DNA of 64,000 nucleotides from Aporrectodea caliginosa. Lineage: Eukaryota; Annelida; Clitellata; Crassiclitellata; Lumbricidae. The stretch lies in assembly GCA_020284085.1 (NCBI GenBank), contig JACEVL010000430.1:124001-188000 (forward strand), read 5' to 3'. Positions 10,553 through 20,759 of the stretch are shown here, one piece after another. Both the position numbers and the translations under genes were made by a program. The notes beneath the pieces were generated by a model. The model did no database searches. It was not told the origin of the DNA and saw nothing but the letters and a program-made list of their open reading frames with translations. Position 1 is the first letter of the stretch; the number at the start of each line of letters is the position of its first letter.

Positions 10553-10804
10553 TTGCAAACAACTTTAGCCAGATATAGACCAATAGGAGACGGTGTATCC
10601 AAACTTAGGTATTAATCTATTAATCCGGATAATCAGGACTATATCCATTCAAAACGAGTAAGCCGTCTTACACATATATAGACTGTATACACACAAATCC
10701 TTGGTTAATCTTGGCAAATACTAATAGAGTTCGGAAATACGCGAAATTCAGTTTCGGCTCACGCGTGCTGCGGAACATTAAACCCGAGTATGGTCTGTGA
10801 GTGA

Positions 10805-11083
10805 GTGGAGAACATAACGAGGGTGTCGGAGCCACTCGGAGTCGGCGGGGTCTCATTTGTCGACGGGACCGAGAAAACACTCGACACTAAAGCTGTTTGT
10901 ATCGGTCGTGTTCCAGCGCTCGCCCGGGGCATGACTTGCGCAGTCTCAATTGCGCCCTCTTATGTATACGCGGGCGTAGAAATCAGATTGTCTTGTCGGC
11001 AAAATATTGACATCGTTCTCTACGACAGGAGATCAAATTCCACGACGGTTCCGATGTATTTGTCGGGAGCGCCTCTGAGTTAA
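10805..11083 (+). other. Unassigned CpG-rich open frame, 92 codons
   Basis: The sequence changes abruptly here to CpG-rich, balanced-composition DNA, open from an ATG at 10805 to TAA at 11081-11083. The translation looks protein-like (for example MTCAVSIAPSYVYAGVEI followed by RLSCRQNIDIVLYD), but I recognise no domain. The last residues run into a GGGAGCGCCTCTGAG sequence resembling the dispersed retroelement 3' end. No good splice donor lies in frame. It could be an exon piece, a small gene or a transposon fragment. Function is unknown. Confidence 0.2.
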
Positions 11084-11279
11084 TACTGGGTTTGATGCGA
11101 AATGCTAAAACTGTACTTGATGTAAAAGCAAATATTGCAACTTCATCTGATGTACATCATGTACTATAAGTATAATTCAAAACAAGATCTGATAACAGAA
11201 TGTGGAAATTGTAGTTGATATGATACTTTCCGATATAGGCCTACCTTGGCGCATATTTATCATGTACCATCAAACATAA

Positions 11280-11600
11280 TTATGTACACACAGATATATA
11301 TACATAGATACTTACATCGGTACATAGGCACATAGATATAGGGCCTACGTACGTAGATACATAGACAGATACTTGCTTATAAGCCTATGGATACATAGTA
11401 TATTACATAGGTACTATACATAGGCACGTATACATGGATACATACTTTTCATGTACGTACGTACATGCATCATGCATGCATACATACAGACATACATACG
11501 TACATAATTGCGTACAAGCTTATGCATACATTATACATACATACATAGGTACTTACTTACATATGCCCATGCGTGGATACATACATTCACATACTAAACT
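11280..11600. repeat. TACATA/TACGTACA-rich simple repeat
   Basis: Imperfect ACATACAT, GTACGTAC and CATGCATG units. Nothing coding. Confidence 0.75.
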
Positions 11601-11726
11601 ACGATTCATACTTAAACTGGGCAACGTGACAGCCAACATGCGGCGCCTCAATTCGAATATTATTATTGGAATAATAATAATAATCGGAAGATCCTATCCA
11701 TGATAGTTCTCCTATGTATGGTAAGG

Positions 11727-12060
11727 TCGACGTTAACGTGATTGACACCCACAAGATGTAGCTAAACGTTAAAATAATGCTGCATTAAAACAACGACTGC
11801 AGTTAGACACCTTTAAAATGCCGCCACTCTCAGCTACATATTAATTTTACCAATCGCTAAATTTCGTAGTAGCATATCCTAAGAAGACTAAGGTCGATCT
11901 GTCGGCGTTAACGGGCTGGGCTGACACCCACACGATGTCGCGAAACGCTAAATAATGCTGCTATAAAACAACGACTAAAGCGTCGCCATTCTCATAGCTA
12001 CATATTTACCAATCGCGTTCAATTGGTAGATCAGACAATACCATCGTTGTTTTCACAGTA
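11727..12060 (+). repeat. Dispersed repeat family with AGACACCTTTAAAA core, two copies
   Basis: Each copy runs GACACCCACAAGATGTCGCTAA, AATAATGCTGC, AACAACGACT, (AGACACCTTTAAAA) and CATTCTCAGCTACATATT, ending with ACCAATCGCGTTCAAT. Copies begin near 11727 and 11886. The second extends through a TACCATCGTTGTTTTCACAG segment that is also present, inverted, at 13218-13250. No protein is encoded. Confidence 0.7.
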
Positions 12061-12178
12061 CTGTATATATATACTTTCGATTGTCGTCAATATACTTTGT
12101 TAAACTTTGTCGTAAATTTGTTTTTTAATTGGCAGTTCCTGTTGACGCCGTTCTCCTTTGGAATAAATTGTAATTAGT

Positions 12179-12226
12179 AATTTATATAGCGCCGCTCACA
12201 GCCGAGGCCTTTCAGTAGCGCTTGTA
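12179..12226 (-). repeat. Retroelement 3'-end fragment
   Basis: ATTTATATAGCGCCGCTCAC is followed by CAGTAGCGCTTG. It is a minus-strand copy of the common 3' end. Confidence 0.55.
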
Positions 12227-12239
12227 TGGTTGGTCTGCC

Positions 12240-12730
12240 TCCTGCATTGATATAGCCCGACTAGACCGGGTTCTTCGCTCTGCAGCCCGGCTAATTGGGC
12301 GAATCTATAAGTTTGCCACTGTTTCGGCTTACATGCATGGCACCCTAAACTGGTTCCCTGTCTCACAGCGTGTCGTGTAGAGAATCGCTGCGCTGGTTGA
12401 CGTTGCCTCCTTGGCTATGCCCTGGCATATGTCTACGTGAGCTCTGTTGTCCTGTATCTGATGTGCTGGCTCGCAGAGCCCTTCGCTCTGCCTCTAGCGG
12501 GGAGCTTTTCGTACCTCGTGTTAGAACCTCAATCTGTCAGCGTCGTGCTTTCTCATGCAGTTGTAGGTCCTATCTGGAATGGTCTTCCGTTGGAGATACG
12601 CCTGTTACCTAGTGATAATTCATCTACGTTCTACATGCTCCTTAAGACATACTTGTATGACCGTGGTTGGACTGGGAGCGCCTCTGAGTAGGCTTCTTGA
12701 AGGGGCGCTATATAAATCCCTGAAATGAAT
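12240..12730 (+). pseudogene. LINE ORF2 C-terminus with complete 3' end
   Basis: Broken frames carry a LINE C-terminal pattern. One piece reads HAVVGPIWNGLPLEIR, a second FYMLLKTYLYDRGW, running straight into TGSASE and a stop. The coding end overlaps GGAGCGCCTCTGAGTAGG and continues as GGGGCGCTATATAAATC with a (GAAT)n tail. This copy therefore identifies the source of the many short GCGCCTCTGAGT fragments in the window: the 3' terminus of a CR1/L2-like LINE. Confidence 0.7.
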
Positions 12731-12744
12731 GAATCAATGAATGA

Positions 12745-12890
12745 TAAGGTTGACGTTAACGGGACCCATAAGATGTCGCTAAACGCTAAATAATGCTGCT
12801 TTAAAACAACGACTTCAGTTAGACACCTTTAAAACGTCGCTATTCTCCGCTATAATTATACATATTTAGCAATCGCGTTCAATGGATTGA
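12745..12890 (+). repeat. AGACACCTTTAAAA family copy
   Basis: It has the same order of blocks as at 11727-12060 (AAGATGTCGCTAAACGCTAA, ACACCTTTAAAACG, then AATCGCGTTCAATGG). Confidence 0.7.
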
Positions 12891-12894
12891 TAAA

Positions 12895-13085
12895 ATTAAG
12901 GTTAAGGAGGAGGGCGACGCTAATCATATTCATTACGAAACAGATTCGTTAAACATAAACTACCACATAACTCTGCTACTGTCGTTTTCAGGTTGTGCCA
13001 GTCCGAAGCCTAAATAAAAGAGGAGGGCGACGCTGATCATCTTCATGACACAGCGTCGGTATACAAAAACTAACACCATGCGATC
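12895..13085 (+). repeat. GAGGGCGACGCT dispersed repeat, two copies
   Basis: GGAGGAGGGCGACGCTAATC at about 12906 and AGGAGGGCGACGCTGATC at about 13019, with GTGCCAGTCCGAAGCCT between them. It is related to the copy at 2105. Confidence 0.6.
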
Positions 13086-13139
13086 ACTAGTGTATCTCAA
13101 TTAGAGGATTTTCGTTGACAAAGTGGGGGCGCTGTTAGA

Positions 13140-13380
13140 GAATCTGTCACCCATAAGACGCTGAAAAGCATTGTTCCGCTGTTTTGTGCTTTAATTATAT
13201 TGCTAATGTTTAATTAATATCTACTGTGAAAACAATGATGGTATACTGTCATATCTGCCGATTGAACGCGATTGGTAGGCTAAATATGTAGATGTGAATG
13301 GCGACGTTTTAAAGGTGTCTAATTGCAGTCGTTGTTTTGATGCAACATTATTTACGTTTAGCGATATCTACAGACAAACG
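13140..13380 (-). repeat. AGACACCTTTAAAA family copy, inverted
   Basis: ATTGAACGCGATTGGTAG, GGCGACGTTTTAAAGGTGTC and TTTAGCGATATC are the reverse complements of the blocks seen at 11727-12060. This places inverted copies within 1.3 kb of each other. Confidence 0.7.
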
Positions 13381-13439
13381 CCGCACGCGTATAATACTAA
13401 AGATTGAGCGGATAACATATCTACACTCTACAGAGTAAT

Positions 13440-13690
13440 TAATTCATGTACAGATATGCCAACAAACAACTATCTTCTTTCAATAATTATTTCACATCAA
13501 TATCTGAAATCAATCCTTCGAGCATACGCTCCTCTAACGACTCTATATTATATTCCAGTAGGCCTACTAATACCCGCAAGTTCTCGATCAAATGTGCTCG
13601 ACCTAATACCTGGAACAGAATCCCTGTTGAAATACGATTTTCGACTCATATTTGTGTCTTTAAACGAAGATGCACGACTACTTGATAGCA
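13440..13690 (+). pseudogene. LINE ORF2 C-terminal fragment
   Basis: One frame of about 79 codons ends in a region reading RPTNTRKFSIKCARPNTWN followed by RIPVEIRF. This matches the FSIK..GP..WN.IP..I pattern near the end of CR1/L2-like ORF2, as in the copy at 8397-9170. The upstream part of the protein is absent. Confidence 0.65.
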
Positions 13691-14990
13691 CAGTCGTTAT
13701 CGAAAATAATAAACCGTATTCGGACACCTTTAAATCGTCACCACTTGATGATATAATCGCGTCTAAACATAATTGGGTTACTATTATTATAGCAGAACCA
13801 TGAAAAATATATTTTCGTTTATTGAAACAATCCGGTTGACAAACCGCAACCGGTTACAGTGTACAATTATGCAATTGAAACAATTCACAAGAACACAAAT
13901 GACAGAAGACATAAATCTTAACTACTAACAGAACAGACAGCCTGCAATACACGGCGCTAATAGCAGCGTATACAAAGCATATCCGCCTACGGATCTCGAT
14001 CTCGGTACCTCTCGCTCTCTGTGCCAGATGTTATCCAATGCGCTATCGGGCAGAATAAGTTCAAGGCCAACGACTGTATTGTATTGTATTGTATTGTATC
14101 TAAAGATTTATATAGCGCCTCTCTCAGAATAACTATTTAGAAGCGCTCTCAGCACGAAAACCCCGGGGAAAAGAAACGTCTTTAAAGAACGAGAGACCAA
14201 AGAGGAAAAACTAGTCATTAGTTTAGCCCTTAATGAGGGGGAAGGTTATTCCAAGTAGAGGGACCAACCACAGCAACTGTAGCAGTCGCAAGATGCCGGA
14301 TGCAAGGCGCTGGAAACTTCTCTGATCAAAGTCCTTCTGAAGTCTCTGCTACTGTCGAAATATGGCTGATCTTAATCTAATCTGATGATTTTTATAGCGC
14401 CGTCATGGGCATGAACAATCGATGACCAGTTCTAGTGAAACACACACGCACATACGAACATCCAAAGTCGTAAAGGTTCCACTGTTGGGTGTGCTTCCGG
14501 TTGACATACGATCAATTACCGTGCGAAATATGAATATTGCGTTTTGGGGTGAACGCAAAATCTGGCGTGAAATTGCCGAAAGTAATGAGAATCTACGACT
14601 TCAATAAGTTGATGTTTATGAGTGTTGCCAGCGAAGAAAATAATCGGTGCGCACGCTAACCCACCCACGAGATCACAGTTCAAGTTATTACACCATAAAG
14701 ATATCTGTTTTTGAGAAATGTTTTGTCTTTGTGATCTTAGTGCATGCACTAAACTTCAGAAACAGTTTTGCCATGAACATAGCGGTTAAATTGTGTGGTC
14801 TTGCTTGCATGACTTGCAAGAAAAACTGAGGAGCCTGCATCGAACTTGTGGCAGCTTTCTATATATTTTAGCTGAGTTTCGAAGCTTTTTAGTCGTGCAG
14901 TTTGTGAGAAAGTTTCGATGCTTTTTATCCAAAGCAAGAGTTTATAGACGCCATGGTGTCTGGTTACAAAGTTGATATGAAACGAGGATC
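13691..14990. other. No gene seen
   Basis: This stretch contains a (TGTAT)n run near 14078-14098 followed by a retroelement 3'-end fragment (TTATATAGCGCCTCTCTCAG, 14108-14150, minus strand) and another partial end near 14390. The short ORFs here have no recognisable features. Confidence 0.45.
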
Positions 14991-15019
14991 TTTTTGATGA
15001 TGATGATGATGTTGTTAGC

Positions 15020-15075
15020 GCCCTGGGTCGGGAGCGCCTCTGAATCTCTGAGTGGCGCTATACAAATGTTCAATT
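15020..15075 (+). repeat. Retroelement 3'-end fragment
   Basis: GGGAGCGCCTCTGAATCTCT is followed by GTGGCGCTATACAAATG. A (GAT)n run precedes it at 14996-15013. Confidence 0.65.
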
Positions 15076-15139
15076 ACAATTACAACTGCGACGGCGATAA
15101 CGAAACCGGTCGCGTATCTGTATGGTGTCTCCATCCTCT

Positions 15140-16489
15140 CATCCTACGTTCCCCCTCAATGGAAGATCAGTACAATAACGCCTGTTCCTAAAGTCTGGTA
15201 CAAAACCAGCTGACTATCGTCCAATTTCGGTTACGCCTATTCTGTGCCGACTACTAGAAAAGTTCATAGTGCGCCGCTTCTTTCATCCTTTCCTACTCGA
15301 TCCTGAGCTCAACCAGGAATTCGCTGATCAATACGCTTTTCGACCTACTGGCTCAACCACGGCAGCAATTTCTGCTCTACTAACGGACCTTATGGAACTC
15401 CTCCGAGAAAATACATTTGTCCATCTAATCGCATTGGATTTCACAAAGGCATTCGATACGGTGCGGCATTCTAGTCTGGCAGAGCAATTAGCTGAGATGC
15501 CAATACCCGATTGCGTTTACAATTGGATTATCGCTTTCCTTGAGGACCGTGAGCATGGAACAAAATTCTGTGAAACCATATCATCTCTGATTAAAATAAA
15601 TGCCAGCATTGTTCAGGGGTCAGGTTCGGGGCCGGGTAATTTCATAACATTAATCTCAAAATTAAAAACGGTGCACAATGTAAACAGAATACTTAAATAT
15701 GCCGATGACAGTTATTTGATGATACCATCATCTAATGCTGACACAGTTGTTGAAGAACTGGACCACGTCGGTAAATGGGCAGAGACATGTAATCTTAAGC
15801 TGAATCACAATAAGACTCACGAGATGCTGATTAGGCGGGGTGGGGGTAGGGTGGGGCAGTGGATGGCTCCCTCTGTCATACCAGGGGTATCTAGAGTAGA
15901 TAAATTGACTGTCTTAGGGGTAACACTTACGGAAACCCTTAATTTTGAAGCGCATATAAGTCAGATATGTTGCAAGGCTAGACAGTCCATGTATGCATTG
16001 CACATTTTAACAGCTCATGGCCTCAAGGGAGTAAACCTTTTTGATGTTGCTCGTGCCACGACTGTGGCACGCCTGCTGTATGCTAGCCCAGCATGGTGGG
16101 GTTTTGCTCGTCAGCAAGATAAAAACAGGCTCCAATCCATCATAAGTAGGATGATCCGGCGGGGGTACCTCCCCATTGACAACCCAACCTTTGACCAGCT
16201 CTGTCACAAGGCTGATACTGGTCTCTTCACAGCTGTTCTAAACAATCCGGGGCATGTTTTACATAAGTTGCTCCCACCAAGGAAATCAACTACCTATGCC
16301 CTTCGCCCACGGTCTCATGATAGGGTCTTGACTCTTATCGACAATAATATGAGGAAAACATTTATAGGACGAATGTTGTACTCCTATTGATTTTATTGAT
16401 TTTGTGTTTTGTCCTATGATGTTTGTACACCGGAGTGCGGTTCTTCTGCAACCGGTTTAATAAAGAAAATACTTACTTACTTACTTACT

Positions 16490-16492
<3 letters not shown>
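15140..16492 (+). mobile_element. 5'-truncated CR1/L2-like LINE
   Basis: The element holds a partial reverse transcriptase (to 16390), a ~90-bp 3' UTR with TGTACACCGGAGTGCGGTTC, an AATAAAGAAAATA signal and an (ACTT)n tail at 16470-16490. The same 3' UTR and tail recur at 21160-21240, so both belong to one family. Confidence 0.85.
15200..16390 (+). CDS. LINE ORF2 reverse transcriptase (partial)
   Basis: The frame is open from about 15200 to the stop at 16388-16390. A KPADYRPISVTPILCRLLEK segment just before the first in-frame GTG at 15269 shows that the coding frame extends upstream. An ITPVPK piece in another frame near 15170-15190 indicates a frameshift. Catalytic box A reads ALDFTKAFDTVRH, box C reads KYADDSYLM (YADD present), and LNHNKTHEMLI follows. 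The C-terminal part has RATTVARLLYASPAWWGFA and a Cys/His region. No endonuclease domain is present. The reverse transcriptase core is intact, but the 5' half is lost. Confidence 0.85.
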   Translation, partial: TKPADYRPISVTPILCRLLEKFIVRRFFHPFLLDPELNQEFADQYAFRPTGSTTAAISALLTDLMELLRENTFVHLIALDFTKAFDTVRHSSLAEQLAEMPIPDCVYNWIIAFLEDREHGTKFCETISSLIKINASIVQGSGSGPGNFITLISKLKTVHNVNRILKYADDSYLMIPSSNADTVVEELDHVGKWAETCNLKLNHNKTHEMLIRRGGGRVGQWMAPSVIPGVSRVDKLTVLGVTLTETLNFEAHISQICCKARQSMYALHILTAHGLKGVNLFDVARATTVARLLYASPAWWGFARQQDKNRLQSIISRMIRRGYLPIDNPTFDQLCHKADTGLFTAVLNNPGHVLHKLLPPRKSTTYALRPRSHDRVLTLIDNNMRKTFIGRMLYSY

Positions 16493-16524
<32 letters not shown>

Positions 16525-16525
16525 T

Positions 16526-16597
<72 letters not shown>

Positions 16598-16606
16598 ATG
16601 ATGATC
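16489..16606. repeat. (GAT)n microsatellite
   Basis: ATGATGATG runs directly follow the LINE (ACTT)n tail. Met or Asp repeats in the ORFs are artefacts. Confidence 0.92.
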
Positions 16607-17380
16607 GTTTATTGATTAAAGCTGACAAGTACGCAGTAAGATTACATGATATAGTAGTAACAGATGAAAACAAGTTTAACAGAAGTCGAATTTGACTGCA
16701 TGGCAGCCTGCAAGGCGCCAGGGGCTTCTATCCCTATACAGGGCGGGCGCAAGTTGAGTCCAGTGAAAAACAGGGGGAAGTGGGTTTTTCAATTTTTATC
16801 ACACTTTCTACAAGTTACAGACCTAATTTTTTTGTATAAATTATTGTGAACCGGTGATATCGTCCAATTCAGTCACTCGATTTTGTTAACAAACTGTAGG
16901 CCTGTATACTTAATGTATTAGGCCTATGTAGTTTCATCATATATTTGTTTATTGTGTTTATTTAGATCTCGCACAGTCGCACTTAATCGTGCGACATCAT
17001 CGTCTGCATAGTTGTTACAAAAATAAACATTTACATTGGTTTCAACTTAAAAATATGCTTTCACTTACGTATTTCATTAACTAAAATACTATGCCGCCTG
17101 AAAAACGAAAATAAATATCGCTGTTGCGAGTTGGCATGCGACAACATTGTAGGCCTACGGTCTGACAAATGGACAGAACACTGCCAAAAGCATCAAGCCT
17201 TCAACTTTACCAGAATAGCGACTTAGCGGTACCATATATTATTATGGCGTAAGGTCCGTGCCCAACTAACTGTAACCTTTACTGTCTTGAACCTTATGAA
17301 ATCTTCGCATAAATAGAAGTTGGATTGATGATCTTTTAGCAGACGAAACCTATGAATTACAGACACATTTATGTTATCAG
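16607..17380. other. No gene seen
   Basis: Mixed AT-rich sequence. Several TAGGCCTA words occur, which are frequent throughout this window. No exon or element ends were recognised. Confidence 0.45.
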
Positions 17381-17387
17381 AAATTAG

Positions 17388-17572
17388 CATGGGAGTAGCC
17401 AGGAAACTTTTTCGGAGGGGGATTTAAGATTTTGGAAGGTTTTCCAATGGAGATGGTAGCAAGAATGAAGTTTTTTTTTGTTTCTCACATGTAAAAGCAC
17501 GTAAAACATTTTTCGGAAACTTATTTCGGAGGGAGAGTTTGAATCCGAAAAATCCCCCTAAATACGCTCATG
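17388..17572. mobile_element. hAT-type MITE, 185 bp
   Basis: The element is flanked by a perfect 8-bp duplication, GAAATTAG (17380-17387 and 17573-17580). Its ends are CATGGGAGTA and TACGCTCATG, imperfect inverted repeats, with GGGGGATTT and AATCCCCC just inside. It has no coding capacity. An 8-bp TSD with CA...TG ends is diagnostic of the hAT superfamily. Confidence 0.85.
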
Positions 17573-17611
17573 GAAATTAGCTAAAACCCACGTCGGGAAT
17601 ATGGGATCGGG

Positions 17612-17771
17612 CAGTGGCGGCGCCAGGGGGGTTAGAGGGTGCTTAGCCCCCTAACTGCGGCTAAGCCCCCAAAGTGGGAAATCACTGCAAATCACAGCGA
17701 GGACGGGACAAAAGGGAAGGTTTTTTTTAGCTGTAGCCCCCCGCAAACCTGAAATCCTGGCGCCGCCACTG
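17612..17771. mobile_element. hAT-like MITE, 160 bp
   Basis: Terminal inverted repeats CAGTGGCGGCGCCAGG and CCTGGCGCCGCCACTG are exact over 16 bp. Flanks GGATCGGG and GATCCGGG look like a decayed 8-bp TSD. Non-coding. It lies only 40 bp from the MITE at 17388. Confidence 0.8.
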
Positions 17772-17879
17772 GATCCGGGAGAGAGAGGAGGCCCGGCCCA
17801 GGAGGGGGGAAGCGGAGATACTGAGCCCGGTTGTTTAGGGGGGTATAGAAGCCACTGCAAGGCGCCCATCTGTCGCGCC

Positions 17880-18003
17880 TACTGCTCAGTCGCCCCCATG
17901 AAGTTGAAGGCTGTCAACCTTATGGGTTAGCACCGTTAGTGGGTATCGAACCCACGTCCTTCTGATATTCGTGCCAGCGTGTCACCATTCGACCATCTCC
18001 CCT
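17880..18003 (-). mobile_element. tRNA-derived SINE head
   Basis: On the minus strand, GATGGTCGAATGGTGACACG (A-box region) is followed by a B box, GGGTTCGATACC, 40-50 bp downstream. The body toward lower coordinates includes GACTGAGCAGTAGGCGCGAC-like sequence. No intact tRNA cloverleaf was confirmed. Confidence 0.6.
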
Positions 18004-18231
18004 CCAAACAATTCACAAACGGACGAGCACTTAAATAACACGTGCGTGTCAGGACTATTTATATAGCGCCTTTTACGGCTTTTATGCGGCGCACGTGCAT
18101 CTTTCGAACTGATTATAGACAGGTGCGTCGTTTCGTTGTCTGAAATTGATTGCTGGTCGGACTTAAAATATTGATGAAACAGTCTAGCTACTTCTAGGAA
18201 TTGATGTAATGTTATGACTTCTATGGGTCAA

Positions 18232-18425
18232 TGGGACGCTTATGGTGTAGTGGTATGTTCTGGACCTTGTAACCGGAGAGTCGCAGGTTCGAATATATCT
18301 CAAGCGACTCCGTAGCGACCTTGGACAAGTTGCTCACCCACGTTAGTCTGTGAGGAAGGCAACGGGAAACTACCTCACTCACCTCAACCCCGGGTGGCAT
18401 AAAGCCTACCTTAGGGTAGTGCATA
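18232..18425 (+). mobile_element. tRNA-derived SINE
   Basis: The head reads TGGTGTAGTGGTATGTTCTG (A box), then CCTTGTAACCGG (an anticodon-loop-like TGT), then GCAGGTTCGAATAT (B box). The body has CCTTGGACAAGTTGCTCACC and AGGCAACGGGAAACTACC. The order of pol III boxes supports a tRNA-derived SINE rather than a working tRNA, because the acceptor stem does not pair. Confidence 0.7.
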
Positions 18426-18462
18426 TTTTAACGGGTTTGGACTACTGGGACAAAGTCTGCTA

Positions 18463-18504
18463 CTCTACTTTCAATGTTATTGGAAACTAACATTGAAAGT
18501 AGAG
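18463..18504. repeat. Perfect 17-bp inverted repeat, 8-nt loop
   Basis: CTCTACTTTCAATGTTA (18463-18479) and its exact reverse complement (18488-18504) flank TTGGAAAC. Outside them ACTACTGGGACAAA occurs on both sides as a direct repeat. Confidence 0.85.
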
Positions 18505-18599
18505 GACAAATCACCAAAACTACTGGGACAAATCCTAAAACTACTGGTAGTTATACAGTTAAAATATGCACTGCCTTAGGGCAGAGAACTCATCATCAT

Positions 18600-19680
18600 C
18601 ATGTATAGGTCAGTAGTTACGACCGTTTGTAGTAACGGAACCTTACTAAAAGCACTCGTTGCGTTTCATCCGTCCAACATTTTAAAGAAATAAATGTAAG
18701 TGTAACTTGTAATTTTGGAGTAATCACTTAATAATGTTAAATATTTTTACATAGAATCGATTCTATAGGAAGAAACACTGAAAGATTATTTGAAGAATTC
18801 TGATCATTGCTCAACAGACTGTGAAATACAGTTCGTTGTTTGTTTTTAAATTTTATACTGAACCGCGGCGAAACTACTGGCCGACCCCCGCGCAAATCTA
18901 AGGGTTCCTGGGATCCCCAGTTGAAAACTTTTTATAACACCCTCAGCTAATCAACTGAAAAGATGTTGCGTGGTCAGGACACTTAAATATCTCACGACTC
19001 GTCAGTTATTTCGTGTGCAACATTAACAACTTTAAATATTGACCTGCGTTCGTCCACTTTGGTAATCTGTAAAGTTTCCACACCCACCCGACCCCATCCC
19101 CAACCCAACCCACTCCATCGCCACCCCACCCATCGCTCATTTTCTGACAACTAAAGCACTGGAGCAGACGATACTTCTCGCGCCGTACAAGACGCCATTT
19201 TTCTTGTCGGCAATTTCTTTTCCGCAAACGAGACCGGCGATTCGTGCGGGTGAATACAAACCACAAATTCTCGTTACTTTCCTCTCCTTTGCTCCGATCT
19301 TCCGCGTCTGAGGCGCCGCTAACCGTTCCCAGTCATTCGTCAATTAGCAAAGGACGCTTCTCGCTAGCTTTGGCCGAACGCCGGCCATATATTCGCCGTT
19401 AATTATATATGTGAATCCCATTTAACGAGCAATCATTGCTGTAACAGGCTTCGAACCCATAACTCGCCTCCAGCGCCTGGCCCCTGGCGTTGACGTGGCG
19501 CCCCATTTCGGGGTAATTCGACGGCGGGTGTGGGTCGGGGTCTTAGCGAACGACGTTCGGATGGATTTTGTCTGAGAAACGCGAGATGGAATCAGAATTG
19601 AAGTGAGCGTGTTCGTTGGGATCCGGATTGATTGCACTGAGATCCTGGATCGATCGAGTTATATACATAAATACATGGGT
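18600..19680. other. No gene seen
   Basis: A C-rich patch (CACCCACCCGACCCC-like) lies at 19080-19135. A minus-strand GGTTCGAAGCC B-box-like word lies near 19446. No supported exon was found. Confidence 0.45.
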
Positions 19681-19689
19681 ACACGTATA

Positions 19690-20215
19690 GTTATGTGTGC
19701 ATGGACATACATACATACATGGATACATTCATACATACATAGCCTACACGCATACATACGTGCATACATGCATACATACTTACATGCATGCATACATACA
19801 TACATACATGAATATATGCTTACATACATGCTCACATACATGGATACATTCATACATACATAGCCTACACGCATACATACGTGCATACTTGCATACATAC
19901 TTACATGCATGCATACATACATACATACATGAATATATGCTTACATACATGCTCACATACATGGATACATTCATACATACATAGCCTACACGCATACATA
20001 CGTGCATACTTGCATACATACTTACATGCATGCATACATACATACATACATGAATATATGCTTACATACATGCAAACATGCATAGTCACATATATACACA
20101 CGTCCATGCATAGGCTACATATATTCATGAAGCATACACAAACGCATGCATGCTTACATGCACGCTTTGTATGTATGTATGTATGTAAGTAAATTTGTGT
20201 GTATCTTAACACTTA
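19690..20215. repeat. (CATA)n array with ~121-bp higher-order unit
   Basis: CATACATA sequence contains a longer unit marked by CATGGATACATTCATACATA and AGCCTACACGCATACATACG. This unit starts near 19719, 19840 and 19961, a period of about 121 bp. The opposite-strand Met/Tyr/Cys and His/Thr ORFs are artefacts. Confidence 0.9.
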
Positions 20216-20442
20216 CATAGCGCTTTTAGAAATTTCCATAAGGCTCATCAGTATACATGCATACATACACGCATACACACATATAGACATACATACACAC
20301 GTTACGTTTCTCTCCGTGCTATCATACCTGTTCTCGAGAATAGTATGTCACTTGGAAGAAATGCATCCAATGAGACGGAGCCTGGAAAACCCCCGTTTCT
20401 ATTTTTAACGCACGGTAACTTTCTATTTTTTGGTATTTGCAG

Positions 20443-20727
20443 ACGCTAAGGAATACTGCCACAACGAACAGTTCGTCGCCAAATGCCCGGACAATGACCT
20501 CATACTGATTACGTCAGCCATGTACGGACGCATGCGCGTCGGCAAGTGCGTCAAGGAAGGTTTCGGGTATCTCGAATGCTACGCTGACGTCACGAGGCAC
20601 ATCCACGAGCGCTGTTCCGGTCGGCCATCTTGTGCCATCAGAGTCCCGGATGCCACCCTCGACGGAACGAAACCCTGCAACGAAGACTTGAAGAGCTACC
20701 TGGACGTTAATTTCACCTGCATTAAAG
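20443..20727 (+). CDS. Receptor exon: SUEL (galactose/rhamnose-binding) lectin domain
   Basis: This 285-bp internal exon lies between TTTGGTATTTGCAG and AAAG|GTAGGT, both good splice sites. It enters in phase 1 and leaves in phase 1. It encodes one SUEL-type lectin domain: YCHNEQF at the start, ITSAMYGR (the family's ANYGR position), eight cysteines, and KPCNEDLKSYLDVNFTC at the end (the DPC...KYL.V.Y.C signature). An N-glycosylation sequon, NFT, sits in the last strand. SUEL domains bind rhamnose or galactose and occur in egg lectins, latrophilins and EVA-1. The domain has about the usual length and no missing cysteine. The preceding exon, which must end in phase 1 and should carry a signal peptide, was not identified. 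The following coding exon is at 26520. Confidence 0.92.
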
Positions 20728-20759
20728 GTAGGTTTGGAATCGATTACTTTGAGTGAAAG

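Noticed and set aside
18232..18300. A tRNA-Thr gene (TGT anticodon-like loop)
   Set aside because: The internal promoter is tRNA-like, but the 5' and 3' ends cannot form an acceptor stem, and SINE body sequence follows.
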